64,000 nt of DNA, taken from Whitmania pigra. Lineage: Eukaryota; Annelida; Clitellata; Hirudinida; Haemopidae. Below, piece after piece: positions 38,884 through 51,701 of this stretch. Position 1 is the stretch's first letter, and the number at the start of each line of letters is the position of its first letter. The position numbers and the translations under genes were made by a program. The notes below the pieces were generated by a model. It did no database searches and had not been told where the DNA came from. It saw only the letters and a program-made list of their open reading frames with translations. The stretch covers positions 84,466 through 148,465 of the forward strand of contig JAJTWR010000076.1 of the NCBI GenBank assembly GCA_021613335.1, in the 5' to 3' direction.

Positions 38884-41800
38884 ATGGCTGAAGAGGACTT
38901 AACAAGGCGTTAGTATTTCGTGGCAAATTGTACAGGTTTTTAATTATAATTTAGCGCTTATAACATTGTGGATCTGAATTTTAGAAAATTGTGGCATTAA
39001 TAAAGAGCTTGAAAGTTTACGAGAACGAGAGCAAAATTTAGTACGTGAAAAAATGGAGAGAGAAAACGAATTTGGTCACCAAAGAGCAAGATTCATAGAG
39101 CTTTTTAAGCAAAAAGAAGGTGATTTAAGTTAAAGAATCTGTTATCTGTTAATACATTTATTTATATTGTTTTTTTATTGTAAGAACATGTGGAAATACC
39201 TGTATTAATGCAGCTAAGGTATATTATATTTTGTGCTATGTCAGTGATGTATGACAAGGGTACCTTTGCATGACAAAAACATTTACTTTTCTGAACTAAA
39301 TCCTTTCGTAACACATTAAAATTTTCAGGCTAACAGTTTTATTTGTTTTTAGAGGAACTCTCGAATATGAAAACATGCTGCAAAAATTTAGAAGATGAAA
39401 ATGCCAAACTGAAAGAAGAAATAAAAACGTTTAGTGAAAAAATTGATGAAATAAAAACTGAGTCAGCAATCCTGGAAGTAAACAAGGACGATGAGATTAC
39501 AAGAATTCAGCAGAAGTTTCAGGAGGAATCTGCCTCTTTCCAGCACATTCTTAAAGGTTGACCTGACTTTGAATTTGTTAAAGTAAAAAGATGTAGTATT
39601 CTTGTAAATATTTTTGGCAGTATCACAAAAATAAAACTTGCTGCCTTAGACTCATAAGTTACCAAATTTGTATTTTTATGATTAATAATAAATTTATAAG
39701 ACAAATGCTTACAATTATGTTAAATATTATCTAAATATTTTCTGAAGAATCCATTAGTCAAGCATATCAGAGTGCAATGTCTAAGTTTGAGTCTGAAAGA
39801 GAGGAGTGGCTTAAAGATAATGAAAAGCTTCAAGCAGAACTTCAGGAGATGAAGTTGAAGATTACCCAAGAGAAGTTGGAAATTTCTTTCATTTCTGATA
39901 TTTTTGCTTTTAATTTTTATGTAAGTTTCTATTTAAATTAACTACAATTGAATGAAGAAGGTAATTACTTAATTTGTATTCTTATTAATTTCATTTTTTT
40001 CCAAAAGAGAGAGCACCCTCACCTCTTTGGCAAAAACACTGCAGAAAAAAGTGGCACTTGTCAGAAAAGAGGAACCTGAGAATCTGGAGAATAGCATGAA
40101 AAAGGTGGTGTTCTGTGATGCTGTTTTTAGTAAAGAAGATGCATTGTTGGACTCAATGTGATTGTTTTCAATGTCATGTAATTGCTTTTGGATCAATAAG
40201 ATGTTTGACATGTTTCAAAGTGAAAATTATTGCCTCATTCATTTGGACAACTTTCAACCAACTAAATTTTTGAATAATTGATGCCCTCTTCTTTATTAAA
40301 TGACTAGTTTATGGTTATTATTATTATTATTGCTATTATTACTATTATTATTGTCCCAGGCTCAGGAGGATGTTGAACTTTTGAAGTCAGTGGTGACTCC
40401 ACTGGAGGATGAAATCTCACAACTTAAGAAGGAGTTGCACATGAGGGACCAACAAATTGCAGAGGCACTCAATCGCGTTCGTATTTCGTCATTAAATTTC
40501 ATTTATTAAATATGATTACATGGTCAGGAGCGGCAAATTTGCCGACATTTATGTTTCTTTACGACTCAGTCGATCAGTTGATGGATGAATAATCAGCTTT
40601 GGCAGTTGACCATTACTTAATCCGTTGTTCTTCAATTAGTTTCATTACTTAATTGTGCCTTTTATTATTGTTCCACTCATCTTGGAGTGAAGTTGTTAAG
40701 AGCATGTTAGAGATCTAAATTGCTTATTCATTGAATCACTAATTGATGATTGCTTTTCTGATGCATCCTGAGCTATGACAGGTGTTTTAAAGTTTGTATT
40801 TCGATTCACTTTTTGAAAACGCTGGTGGAGGATTCTTATTTATAAATTTACTAGGATTCCAATGTTTCAATGGATCTTTCTGATTTGACTGTTTTGGGAG
40901 AGGTTAGCATTTCGTCGCGACAAGCTTCAGACGTTTTGTGCTTCGTTGTTAAATTCTCGACTAAAGTTGCTATTAGGTTAAATGCTTAATTGAATATTAA
41001 GTTCAGAACTTATTAGCTGATTCTGTCTTCATTGAATATAGACTAAGGAGCTGAACCAGAGTCTTCAAACAGAGAAAGCATCGAGGACCGATCTCGAGAT
41101 GTACGTCAAAGTGCTCAACACTCAAAAGGAGGTACTCAGGAATGACAACCTCAAGCTTATCTCGAATCTTCAAAATGGTGAGAAGCCACAGAATCTTATT
41201 ATTGCAATGGAATGTAATTTATTTCGTTCGTGAGGTATTACATGCCACATTAACAATTTAGCAAATTATTTTAACATTTATTAGCAGATGTTTTAGTACC
41301 AAGTAGCTTTAGTATTAAAATCTTAGCCTAATGCATTGTTGGATTTGCTCTTCATCTGGTTTATTAGTTTGATTTTTAATTTGTGAAGACTTTATACAAT
41401 TTCTGGATTCCTAATACAAGTGATGAATTCCTCAAAATGAGTGATTAACTATTAATAAATTTAGTTGTTATTAAAAAATGCTTATATACAGAAAAATGTA
41501 TTTGTTTTAATTGTATTTTTTCAATTTTAAATTCATTGAATTCAGCATTACGCCTTTCAGTAATAAAGCTCCTCGAACAGGAAAAATTGGAGCATGAGGA
41601 CCTAAAAAGGACCTGGGAGATGGCAAACGAGCAATTCCTCGAGTCTCAGAATTTGTTGGCGATGGACATCAAGAGACTCGAGTCTGTTCTGAATAGCGAA
41701 CAAATGGAAGCAGTTTCCGGTGAGTCTCGTTTCATTGACGTGAGAATGGAGTGTTAATGTGGTTTTATTTTTATGACAAATTCGTTGTTGTGGAGAAGGA

Positions 41801-44800
41801 GGTCGAATATTCTAGGTGACAGTTATGATGGTTATTATTAAAAACTAAACAACTAATGGCTTTTCAGACATGAAGGAAGGAGATTATGAAAGGGAGAAGC
41901 AAGAAAAACGAGTGGACGAGTTGAAGGAGATGATTGAACGAGAGACAGCTGTCCACCAGAAAAGAAAGAAAGAAGGTCCTTTGATGTTCAATTAAATAGT
42001 TTTCTGTGAATGATGTTCTGTGAAGCTTACTAGCTTTTTTTAGTTTTATTTGGTGATTTATCTTCATTATTTTTGTACCTTTATTACTTTAGGGGATGCA
42101 CTCAGACGTTCTGTCAGCTCTTTGGAGGTAGCCGAATGTTACGTTTGACTTTGAATAAGTTAAAATTTGCTGTAAATAGTTTAATTGCTTAGGGTTATTG
42201 CTAATATTATTTTACCATTAGCATCAGCTTCAGTAATTTTTCTTTCTCAGATTCTTTCAAATTCGAGCAGCATGATGGATATTGCTGAGAATTTGTTTCC
42301 TGATATGGAGCCCGGTGTTTCACAGGATGGGCATCTGGCCAACAAGAATTCATCCGATGATGTTGCACCTTCTCATTCCTCAGCATCTGTACTGGACGCA
42401 AAAGATGTTAAGTCTCCTGTGAATAACCATGCCAGTGACTGTCATATTAAAACATCAGAGCAAGCACCTAATGTTGACTCTACAGGTACTAACTTTTACA
42501 GTCTGCCCTTTAAAGCATCAGTAAAACAATATAAATTATTAATCATGAAAAATGTATAAATTATTTTAAAGGTTTCTTAACTTTAATGTTAGGTTTTTGT
42601 TTGACAGACAGAAATGAGGTCAGTCAAGGTCATTTGTCTTCTCCTCCTTCAAAACGGGATTCATCTTCTGGCAAAAGAGTTGTCAGTGATTCAGAGTGGC
42701 AGAAGTTACAGATCGAGGTTTTTTTAAGTATTGTTTCGGAACTTATCCAAAAATTAGGAATTTAGTGTAATTTAAAAAAAATTACTGCACATAATTTAAC
42801 TTAATTAAACTAACTTTCTCTAGGTTAATGCTGCTAGAGACAAATTGACCAAGCCATGCAGCTCATGTCAGTCCATGGAAGAGAAAGTTCAGGCGAGTCA
42901 CGAGCAGGAGAAGAAGTTCCAAGCGCAAGTGCAGACTATGATCAAACAGCTGGATGCTGAAAGGAGGGCCCTGACCAACCAGGAGGCTTATGTCAAAGAA
43001 TTGGAAACTAATCTTCATGCCGTGGTCGAGAATTCCGAAGTTCAAGTGGGTAAATTAGCTTTTAGGAATTCAAAATAAATTTTTATTATACATTTTTTGA
43101 TGTTTTCATCAGGAAACTCAATAAAAGTGTGCCGGTGATATTATCATGTTTCATTGTTATTATATAGATCCAGACACTTCAGAGTAAGCTGACAGAATCA
43201 GAAAAGTTTATGAAGTCATTTAAGGATCATTTTGAAAGAGGGAAGTTTGAGCTCTATGACTATTTGGTTAGTGCTTATAATTTGAGCTTTGAAATGTCAT
43301 TAAAAAAAGTTTGACACATACAAGAATATTTATCTTGCATAATTTTTAATCAGAAACAATTGTCAGCTGATAGAGAAGACATTCAGAAAGAGGTTGTTGG
43401 TCAATATTAATATTTTGTACAAATGTTCTAACAAATAAAAAAAACTTTAGAGATAAAAATTAGTTACTTTTAAAGCTGACAAGGCTTCAAGATGAAAATG
43501 ATAGTTTAGTGGACAAGCATGCCAAGAAGGCACAGGAAATGCAAGAAGAAATCATCAACTTTCCAAACAACTTGGATGTCAGTTTACATATTTTAATTTC
43601 ATCAAATAATTTATATATTTGCATTTCAATATTAAATTTGAAGAATGCATATTTAAAAATACTTTACAAAGTAAAATCTTGAGATGTCTGCTTCAGGAGA
43701 TGCAACACATATTGTTGAAATACCGCGAAGAGCTGATAACCTGCAAAGTAACACTGGAACACAACACAGAAGTTCTCAAGAGCGAGATCTCCTTTCTCAG
43801 ATCCAGGTTGGAAGCTGAGCAACAGGAACGAAACAACATGGAAGAAACGCTAACACAAGAATTGAGCCAACTCCAAGGTCAAGTCGGTGAGTGATCTCTT
43901 TTTGGAATAATAATAAATTTGTGAGGCACCATGTGCATATAGAATGGTTTGATTTTGTTGAATACTCGCCTGGAACTAGATATTTCTTTATCAGTAACGT
44001 TTGAGTGTGTATTGACCTTGTTTTAAGATGCACAGAAACAATTAGGAGCAGAACTCGAAAAGGAACGAGAGAAAAGAGTTGAGGAGGAGAAAAACAGAGA
44101 AAAGTTGGAGGAACAAAATTCCAAAAATGTGCAAACAGTAGAGACACTACAATTTGAAGTGAAACAGCTAACCTCTGTCAAGGTAACTAATATAATATTG
44201 ATTTTATATTCATATTGTGATATCCTCATAAACTGCCAAAAATTGTATAATCCAATTAAAGATGTTCTAAAATCTTTTATTCATCATTCTCAGGCAAAGC
44301 TCGACAAACACATCCATGAACTCAAGTCAAAGATACATTCCCTACAGGTTGACCTAGACAATAGTGAAGATGTGCAAAGGGACTTTGTTAAACTCTCACA
44401 GACCCTACAGGTACTCAATAGAAACCTGATCAGCTAGAATCGGCCTTTATAAACATAAAAAAAATTTCAGATTCAGCTTGAAAAGATAAGAGCTGCAGAA
44501 ACAGAAGTGAGATGGCAACACGAGGAAGATGTTGAGGACTGTCCCAACTGCAGAACCTCTTTTTCGGTCACAAAGAGAAAGGTTTGTCACCACTGTAGTG
44601 TCCATCCCTATTTTTAGTGACCAGTTAGTGACATTACATGATGTCATCATAATCTACTTGGGATTTCATCACTTCTAGAGAAATCATTTTCAGTTATGGA
44701 TAGACTCAGTTGATATTAATGACACAAATTTGTTGTTGGAGCAGCACTGTAGCATGAGGTTATTATTAGTGTTTGCTAACCTGTCGTTGATTATTTACAG

Positions 44801-44968
44801 TATCATTGTAAGCACTGTGGCCAAGTCTTCTGTGCAGACTGCCTATGCAAAACTGTGAACAGCGGACCCAACATGAGAGCATCGAGAGTGTGCGATGTAT
44901 GCCATACCATGCTGGTCAAAGATGCAACGCCATACTTTTCAACAGAACAATCATATGCTGCAGACTAA
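38884..44968 (+). CDS. RABEP1: Rabaptin (Rab5 effector) with C-terminal FYVE-like zinc finger
   Basis: Twenty-two exons keep phase throughout: 38884-38908, 38985-39119, 39353-39556, 39748-39874, 40008-40104, 40360-40476, 40855-40902, 41042-41177, 41546-41719, 41868-41975, 42093-42127, 42251-42485, 42608-42717, 42824-43045, 43168-43266, 43354-43392, 43476-43577, 43697-43886, 44028-44182, 44294-44410, 44471-44581 and 44801-44968 (2754 nt, 917 aa). The protein is mostly coiled coil with rabaptin landmarks: NLENSMKK, RTDLEMYVKVLNTQK, NEQFLESQNLL, a CSSC knuckle, ALVDKH-like coil and VQRDFVKLSQTLQ. After this Rab5-binding region it adds CPNC ... YHCKHCGQVFCADC ... ASRVCDVC, a FYVE-like finger absent from the human protein. 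Known role: Rab5/Rab4 effector on early endosomes. It may stand for both vertebrate paralogues, RABEP1 and RABEP2. Confidence 0.92.
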
Positions 44969-45202
44969 AAATATTGACCAGTTAGCTACTCTAATTAGGC
45001 TCATAATTAATTTCCTCCATCAACAACTCTCCAGGAATGTCCTTGTCTGCTTCATTCCATTCAGACTCCGGAAGGTTTTATGACATCCAGAGATTTGCTT
45101 GATCGTTCGATGTACATGACTGTTATCGATGTCGTTGATATCTTAATTCTTTATTTGCATTCTCTCTATATCACAAACAAAGAGTTATTGTTGTGCACTG
45201 TG

Positions 45203-45219
45203 AATAAATTCATAATAAA
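45203..45219 (+). terminator. Polyadenylation signals of the rabaptin gene
   Basis: Two AATAAA hexamers, at 45203-45208 and 45214-45219, lie about 240 bp after the stop codon, in the right position for 3' end formation. Confidence 0.5.
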
Positions 45220-45454
45220 TCGACCTGCTATCTTCTTAAATAGAAAATTCAAAAACTAAAAGTATTTTATTGCCAACAAGTGTTAAAAGAGTGACAATAT
45301 CAAGAAAAGGCACCATAACTGAAAACATAACTACAATACAAACATGTTTCCAAGTCTTATTTTGACAAGTTAACCTGAGGTAAAATTGCATTTTGTAACT
45401 GAATGTTAAGGTTCCTTCTAGGTGTGAAATGATGTAATACTTAGTCCTCTGTCA

Positions 45455-46090
45455 TCACTTTGGGGTGTGGGTGTCCAGCACCTTTCTCAGGCTGTTGTCC
45501 ATGAGCCAGTCGACAGATCTGTCAATAGGATGTATTATGAGAGGTATGCAACCCAGTCCCAAGGCTGTGACAGTCCATTTGCGGGCCGAGGGAGGCATCT
45601 TGGTGGTCTTCAACAACACTTTGTTGCTCAACCAGCATATCCTGTTGATTGTGAACCCTGGGATAGCAACTGATGCTAATCCCTGCCAAACGAGAGTGTC
45701 TGCAACAATCTCAGAAGTCTTTTTAGCTCTGTGCAGTGTATCAGACTCAGGCAAGTTCTAGAATGAAAATGAATAGTCTAAAACTACTCAGGAATGATAA
45801 AATCTTGTTTAGGCTCTAACCTTGTAAGCTTTGAGGCCTTTACTAATGGCATCTGCACATACGTAAGAAGAGGAAATCACATAACTGAAACGGACCCAGT
45901 TCACATGGACAAGTGCACGAAATGATTCTCCTACTTCGTTGGCATAGCCTAGGTGTAGAAAAAGCATAAGTCTCCATCAATATGCAATAACTCATTAACA
46001 ATATCAATGGAAAATAAAATAAAAGCGCCTACCCAAATATCTTACGAGAGTATCTCTGAAAATATCAACTTCTCCTGACGACTTTTCCAT
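45455..46090 (-). CDS. MTFP1: Mitochondrial fission process protein 1 (MTFP1/MTP18)
   Basis: Three exons: 46033-46090, 45821-45948 and 45455-45757, giving 489 nt and 162 aa (human 166). The start MEKSSGEVDIFRDTLVRYLG continues with YANEVGESFRALVHVNWVRFSY, the typical MTFP1 opening. The hydrophobic segments ASVAIPGFTINRICW and TALGLGCIPLIIHPIDRSVDW fit membrane spans. Known role: inner-membrane protein that promotes mitochondrial fission. It is convergent with rabaptin and head-to-head with GNS (348 bp between start codons), which suggests a shared promoter. Confidence 0.95.
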
Positions 46091-46438
46091 CGCTCATTCA
46101 CCCTTCGACCAAAAACGAAACCAATGAAATTGGAGCGCCGCAAGATGCAACACATACTATTTGCGATGTGTTGCATCATGTTAAATCATACTTTAATTTA
46201 AAGCTTAGAGTTTGTTAAATTACAATAAATTTAATTTAAATTTAAGTTGATTTGATGAAAATAAAGGCATTTCAGAAATTAACATGTGCATTTGGTTGCT
46301 GAGCTAAATAAATATGCTCGTGCTTTATTCTGAGTTTGTGGGGATGGGATCCATTTGCAGATTAAATTCTTAAAGCACTTCATCTTTTTCAAATTTTGTT
46401 TTTTTTGTTTGGAGAGTAGGGCAGGTTTTTACGTAGCA
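46091..46438. promoter_or_regulatory. Bidirectional promoter region, MTFP1 / GNS
   Basis: A 348-bp interval lies between two divergent start codons. Next to the MTFP1 ATG is a locally GC-richer patch (GGAGCGCCGCAAG); the rest is AT-rich. A spaced near-palindrome, GATGCAACACAT ... ATGTGTTGCATC, lies near 46144-46178. Promoter function is inferred from layout. Confidence 0.45.
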
Positions 46439-48744
46439 ATGGAATTGTGTTATTTGGTGCTCTTAGCAGTAGCTTGCGACATCGTTTCCTCAGAACCAGC
46501 TGACAAAAAGAACATTTTATTTGTTCTAACTGACGACCAAGATATTGAACTAGATGGCTTGGTATGTATGGTGTCAGTAAAAACGGTATAATATGATTAT
46601 AGGTCGTTGACAATTATAGGAACCTCTAAGTAAGACAAAGAAGCTAATCAGCGATGGAGGCGCTTTTTTCAAAAATTCTGTTAGCAGTTTTTTTTCTAGC
46701 AAGTGAAAAAATTTAGAGTTTTCTAATTGGGTCTGTTGCAGTTTGTTACCACTCCTCTTTGTTGCCCAAGTCGATCGTCGATTTTGACTGGTAGATACGC
46801 AAGCAATATCTTTGTCAGAAATAATTCATTATCTGGAAATTGCAGCAGTTCAGCTTGGCAGAAATTCACCGAACCATCAACTTTTGTAAGGATTCTAGAA
46901 GAACATGGATACAATACCTTTTTTGCAGGGAAATACTTAAATCAAGTGAATTTAGAATTTTATTGTATAGCGTAAGAAAAGAAAGCAATCATTCTAATTT
47001 TGCAGTATGGTTCAAAACACGCAGGAGGCATTACTCATGTTCCTCCTGGATGGAAAGAATGGAATGGTCTGGTGAGGGTTTTCCATTATGTTGGGATTCA
47101 ATCATGTCTGTAAAATAATGTATTTATATATAATTATTTACATTTTTAAGATACACAAGCTTATGCAAAGTATGTGTTGTTTTTAATTCATTTTGAAGGT
47201 GGGAAATTCTGTGTACTACAACTATACATTATCGATCAATGGAGTTCCTGAATATCATGCTGATAAAGAACATGATTATCTTACAGATGTGATTGTGAGG
47301 ATTGTTTGGTGTTGTTTTATTCTGTTATTCTTATACCATTAGTAATTACATGATTATATCTTTAATTGTCCACAAAGCAAGCTTTCCTTTATGATGCTTT
47401 TTAATTTTAGACAGAAAAGTCTCTTAATTTTCTTAAAAGACACACAAGACTTAATAAGTCAATTCCATTTTTCATGATGCTTTCACCTCCTGCTTGTCAT
47501 TCACCATTTACCCCTGCAAATATATACAAAAGTAGATTTTCTGGAATCAAAGCACCAAGAACGCCTGGCTTTGGCAAACATTCTTCTGTGAGTTATGTTT
47601 TGAATGCAAGGTACCTCTCAACAGTAATCTGTCATAATGACAAATTTTAAAGGATAAACATTGGCTCCTCCGAAGTGCTAAAAGTCCTATGAGTAATTTG
47701 TCATTGAATGTAATAGATGATTCTTTTGTAAACAGGTATATTTACATTCCACAGGGTTGTGTCTTGTTTTATTATTCATATTTTACCACAGGTGGCGTAC
47801 TCTGCTTTCGGTTGATGATATGGTTGAAAGAATAATTTTGTTTATGGAAGATGCTGGTCTTGTTTCAAGCACTTATGTGATTTTTTCGTCTGACAATGGA
47901 TTTCATTTAGGTTCACTTAACTTGATTTTATGTGTGTTGCTGCTGAAATCTCATAGGCCATGAATGTTTCACCATGTTTCTAGGGCAGTTCTCACTGCCT
48001 ATTGATAAGAGGCAGCCATATGAGTTTGATATTAGAGTCCCACTAATGGTGAGAGGACCAAACATAAGGCCTCAGATAGTCAGGGCTAGTCTATTTGAGA
48101 TTTTCATTACTTTAATTTAATATGGTGCATAATAAACCTCAGGATACGTTTTTACTTGCAGGAGCCTGTTCTAAATATTGATTTGGCTTCAACGTTTCTT
48201 GAAATGGCAGGCATTTATAATGCTTTGCTAGTTACTGATGGAAAATCCTGGCTACCTCTTGTATTGCATGAGAATTCTAGTAAAGTGAAACCATCAAGAT
48301 CTGCCTTTACCATTGAATATGAGGGAGAAGCACAAGAAATTATTGATTCTTGTCCTCACTTAAATCATCAGAATGTTGCAGTAAGTATCATTTTAAATGG
48401 TTTTTAAACATGCATAAGCAAAATCATGCAAATTCACATTTCAGTTGTTTTTATTTCAGCAGTGTCACCCCGACTGTGTATGTGAAGATTCAAGAAATAA
48501 TACTTACAAATGTCTAAGAATAATAAATGATTTCTTGAATGTTTTATATTGCAATTTTCTTGATGAAGAAGTGGGGACTTGCATTTTTTTACTTTACTTA
48601 ACCAATAAGTAACATGAGTACGTAACATTTCAGGAATTTGTTGAAGTTTATGATTTGACAAATGATCCCTACCAGCTAGCAAATCTTGCTTATGTTGCCA
48701 AGGACTACTTGAAAAAAGCATTGGACAGCTTGTATCTTACATGA
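46439..48744 (+). CDS. GNS: N-acetylglucosamine-6-sulfatase (lysosomal)
   Basis: Twelve exons in phase: 46439-46561, 46620-46679, 46742-46945, 47006-47071, 47199-47294, 47411-47587, 47653-47735, 47792-47910, 47984-48078, 48162-48380, 48460-48570 and 48634-48744 (487 aa). A signal peptide ([18 protein letters not shown]) precedes the sulfatase core. Metal ligands sit in LTDDQD. The formylglycine motif is [12 protein letters not shown], with Cys68 as the residue to be oxidised. [19 protein letters not shown] carries the second metal-binding motif. [15 protein letters not shown] matches the GNS C-terminal half. Known role: removes 6-O-sulfate from GlcNAc at the non-reducing end of heparan and keratan sulfate. 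The protein stops about 50-60 residues before the usual C-terminus (human 552 aa). Confidence 0.95.
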
Positions 48745-49403
48745 TCTTTAGTTAACATTTACTTATATTTGGGATGATTTTAACTGGGCTCTCAAGAGAG
48801 CATGAATGCTTTGATCTTTTCAGATTCATAAACATTATGAACAGACAAGCACAATTGAAATGTCGTTAATAATAAGCTTTTTATGATCATGATGGTTGTT
48901 GCTATAAGTTATAAATGATATAAGTTGTTGGGATCATGCGAAAGTTTGTATTGTGTTGTGCAGTTTTAAACCAATCTCAAGTGATAACGATTTTTCAATT
49001 TTCTTGTTATTTTGAGCGGTGCAGAAATAAGCCAAGTTGGACTTGAGGGCAGGAAAGGGCTGAAAACAGTTTGTTTCATGATAGAGGTATAACGTGGGAG
49101 GGATCGGCAGCATAGACAGCTTTCCACATATTGCGGCTTTCGATGCGGTCGATCGAAACCATACGCTGGGCTGATGAACGTGCTCAAGAACGTAATTTAT
49201 TGGCTGCTCGGCGAGTTACTGTTGACCATAGATATTGTGTTTTTATTACTATTAGTGCATGTTTTGCTTTTAAGTTCGAGCAAATAAAGTATCAATTCCA
49301 TAAAATATCCTTGCCATTTGATATTTTAAAATATTCTAGAATTAGACACAACTCAAAATCTTTGTGAAGCAGACGACATACGCTGAGCTGCGCGGTCATC
49401 CCG
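48745..49403. other. Intergenic stretch between GNS and a small hypothetical gene
   Basis: Contains the GNS 3' flank. Short open frames at 48966-49367 lack splice partners and known motifs. Confidence 0.45.
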
Positions 49404-49942
49404 ATGTCTTCCTCGACGTCTTTGCGGTATAGTTCGAACGCCGATAACAAGTCAGATGTCAAAAACGTCTACCAAGATGCTCCTGTCCGACGTTTTGTTT
49501 CGTATAAAAAGAAAGAGATAACAAGCAAAGAGCACGAGACAACTTTGAAATCGCTGGTCGACTCAATTTCCCAACTCATTAAATGCAGTACTAACGAAGG
49601 TTTCAGGAGGCGGTGTTTTGATTCAGTAGGGGTTAGAGACTTCAAGCTGGTCTATTCAATTTTATCTAATAATTATCGCCGACATTTGTACAGGTGGATA
49701 ACAGGCGAGACTTCGAGCAAGTTCTTTGGAAGAGCGTCGTCCACATAGCCAACAATAAACTTGGTTTAACCGACGTCAGTTTTATTGATTTTAAAACTGC
49801 CACATTAATTATTTAAATGTCAACCATTTTACCTCAATTTATACAATATTTAATCCAGATAAAAGTTTCAGGCAACAACGAAGCGGAACAATCAGAAATA
49901 AACGATGAAAACTTGGAGGCAGATGGATTGGAATTTTTTTGA
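49404..49942 (+). CDS. Hypothetical protein, 130 aa, three exons
   Basis: Three exons join at phase 0: 49404-49631, 49694-49774 and 49859-49942, giving 393 nt with a TGA stop. Intron borders are G|GTTAGAG..CAG, C|GTCAG..CAG. The N-terminus is Ser-rich (MSSSTSLRYSSN), followed by a basic stretch VRRFVSYKKKEITSKEH. Helical segments follow (TTLKSLVDSISQLIKCS, then DNRRDFEQVLWKSVVHIANN) and an acidic tail (EINDENLEADGLEFF). There is no signal peptide or membrane span. I do not recognise the family. Its stop codon is 61 bp from that of RWDD4 on the other strand, so the 3' ends probably overlap. Confidence 0.6.
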
Positions 49943-50003
49943 AAGGCACAAACTTACAACTAAGTCACTATAAATCAACATGATACTAAGTCAGCCATAT
50001 ATG

Positions 50004-51197
<1,194 letters not shown>

Positions 51198-51701
51198 ATC
51201 GCAACCGAAACTGGCCCGGAGCAGACTCAAATCTCGCTTGTTTACATCGTACATTAAACTAAGTCGATGCGGCCGTATATTTTTATTAACAATTTTTTCA
51301 AAATTATTACACAATTTCTGCTTTGTATATTTATTATATATTTGAAAAAAATAAATATTGTTAAAGTTATCTTTAAAATGAAGTAGCCTCAACCACAAGA
51401 GAACCATTTCGGCTTTTCCTTTCCAAGAAAGCAAACACTCAAACAAATTGAGGACGTGACTTTATGTTTCTAGGGAAAAGTCAGTAGGGCGGCGACCCCA
51501 CCACCTGAGAGCGCCGACTGATTCGCGATTTGCACGGAACCATATACCACGATGCATTGTGCCCTTAAATACTTAAACCAAAAGTACGAAGGTTATCACA
51601 GTTAATATCAATCAGCACAGAATTAACTACATTCTCACATGTGGGTTTAAATCACATTATTGACACATTTTCAATATTGACATAACTCAGGCATGTAAAC
51701 A

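Noticed and set aside
39875..39920. Longer rabaptin exon 4 ending at the strong GTAAGT at 39921
   Set aside because: Its phase does not fit exon 5, while the weaker donor at 39875 restores the conserved frame leading to PENLENSMKK.
48966..49367. Small frames between GNS and the 130-aa gene
   Set aside because: No in-phase exon chain or recognisable content on either strand.
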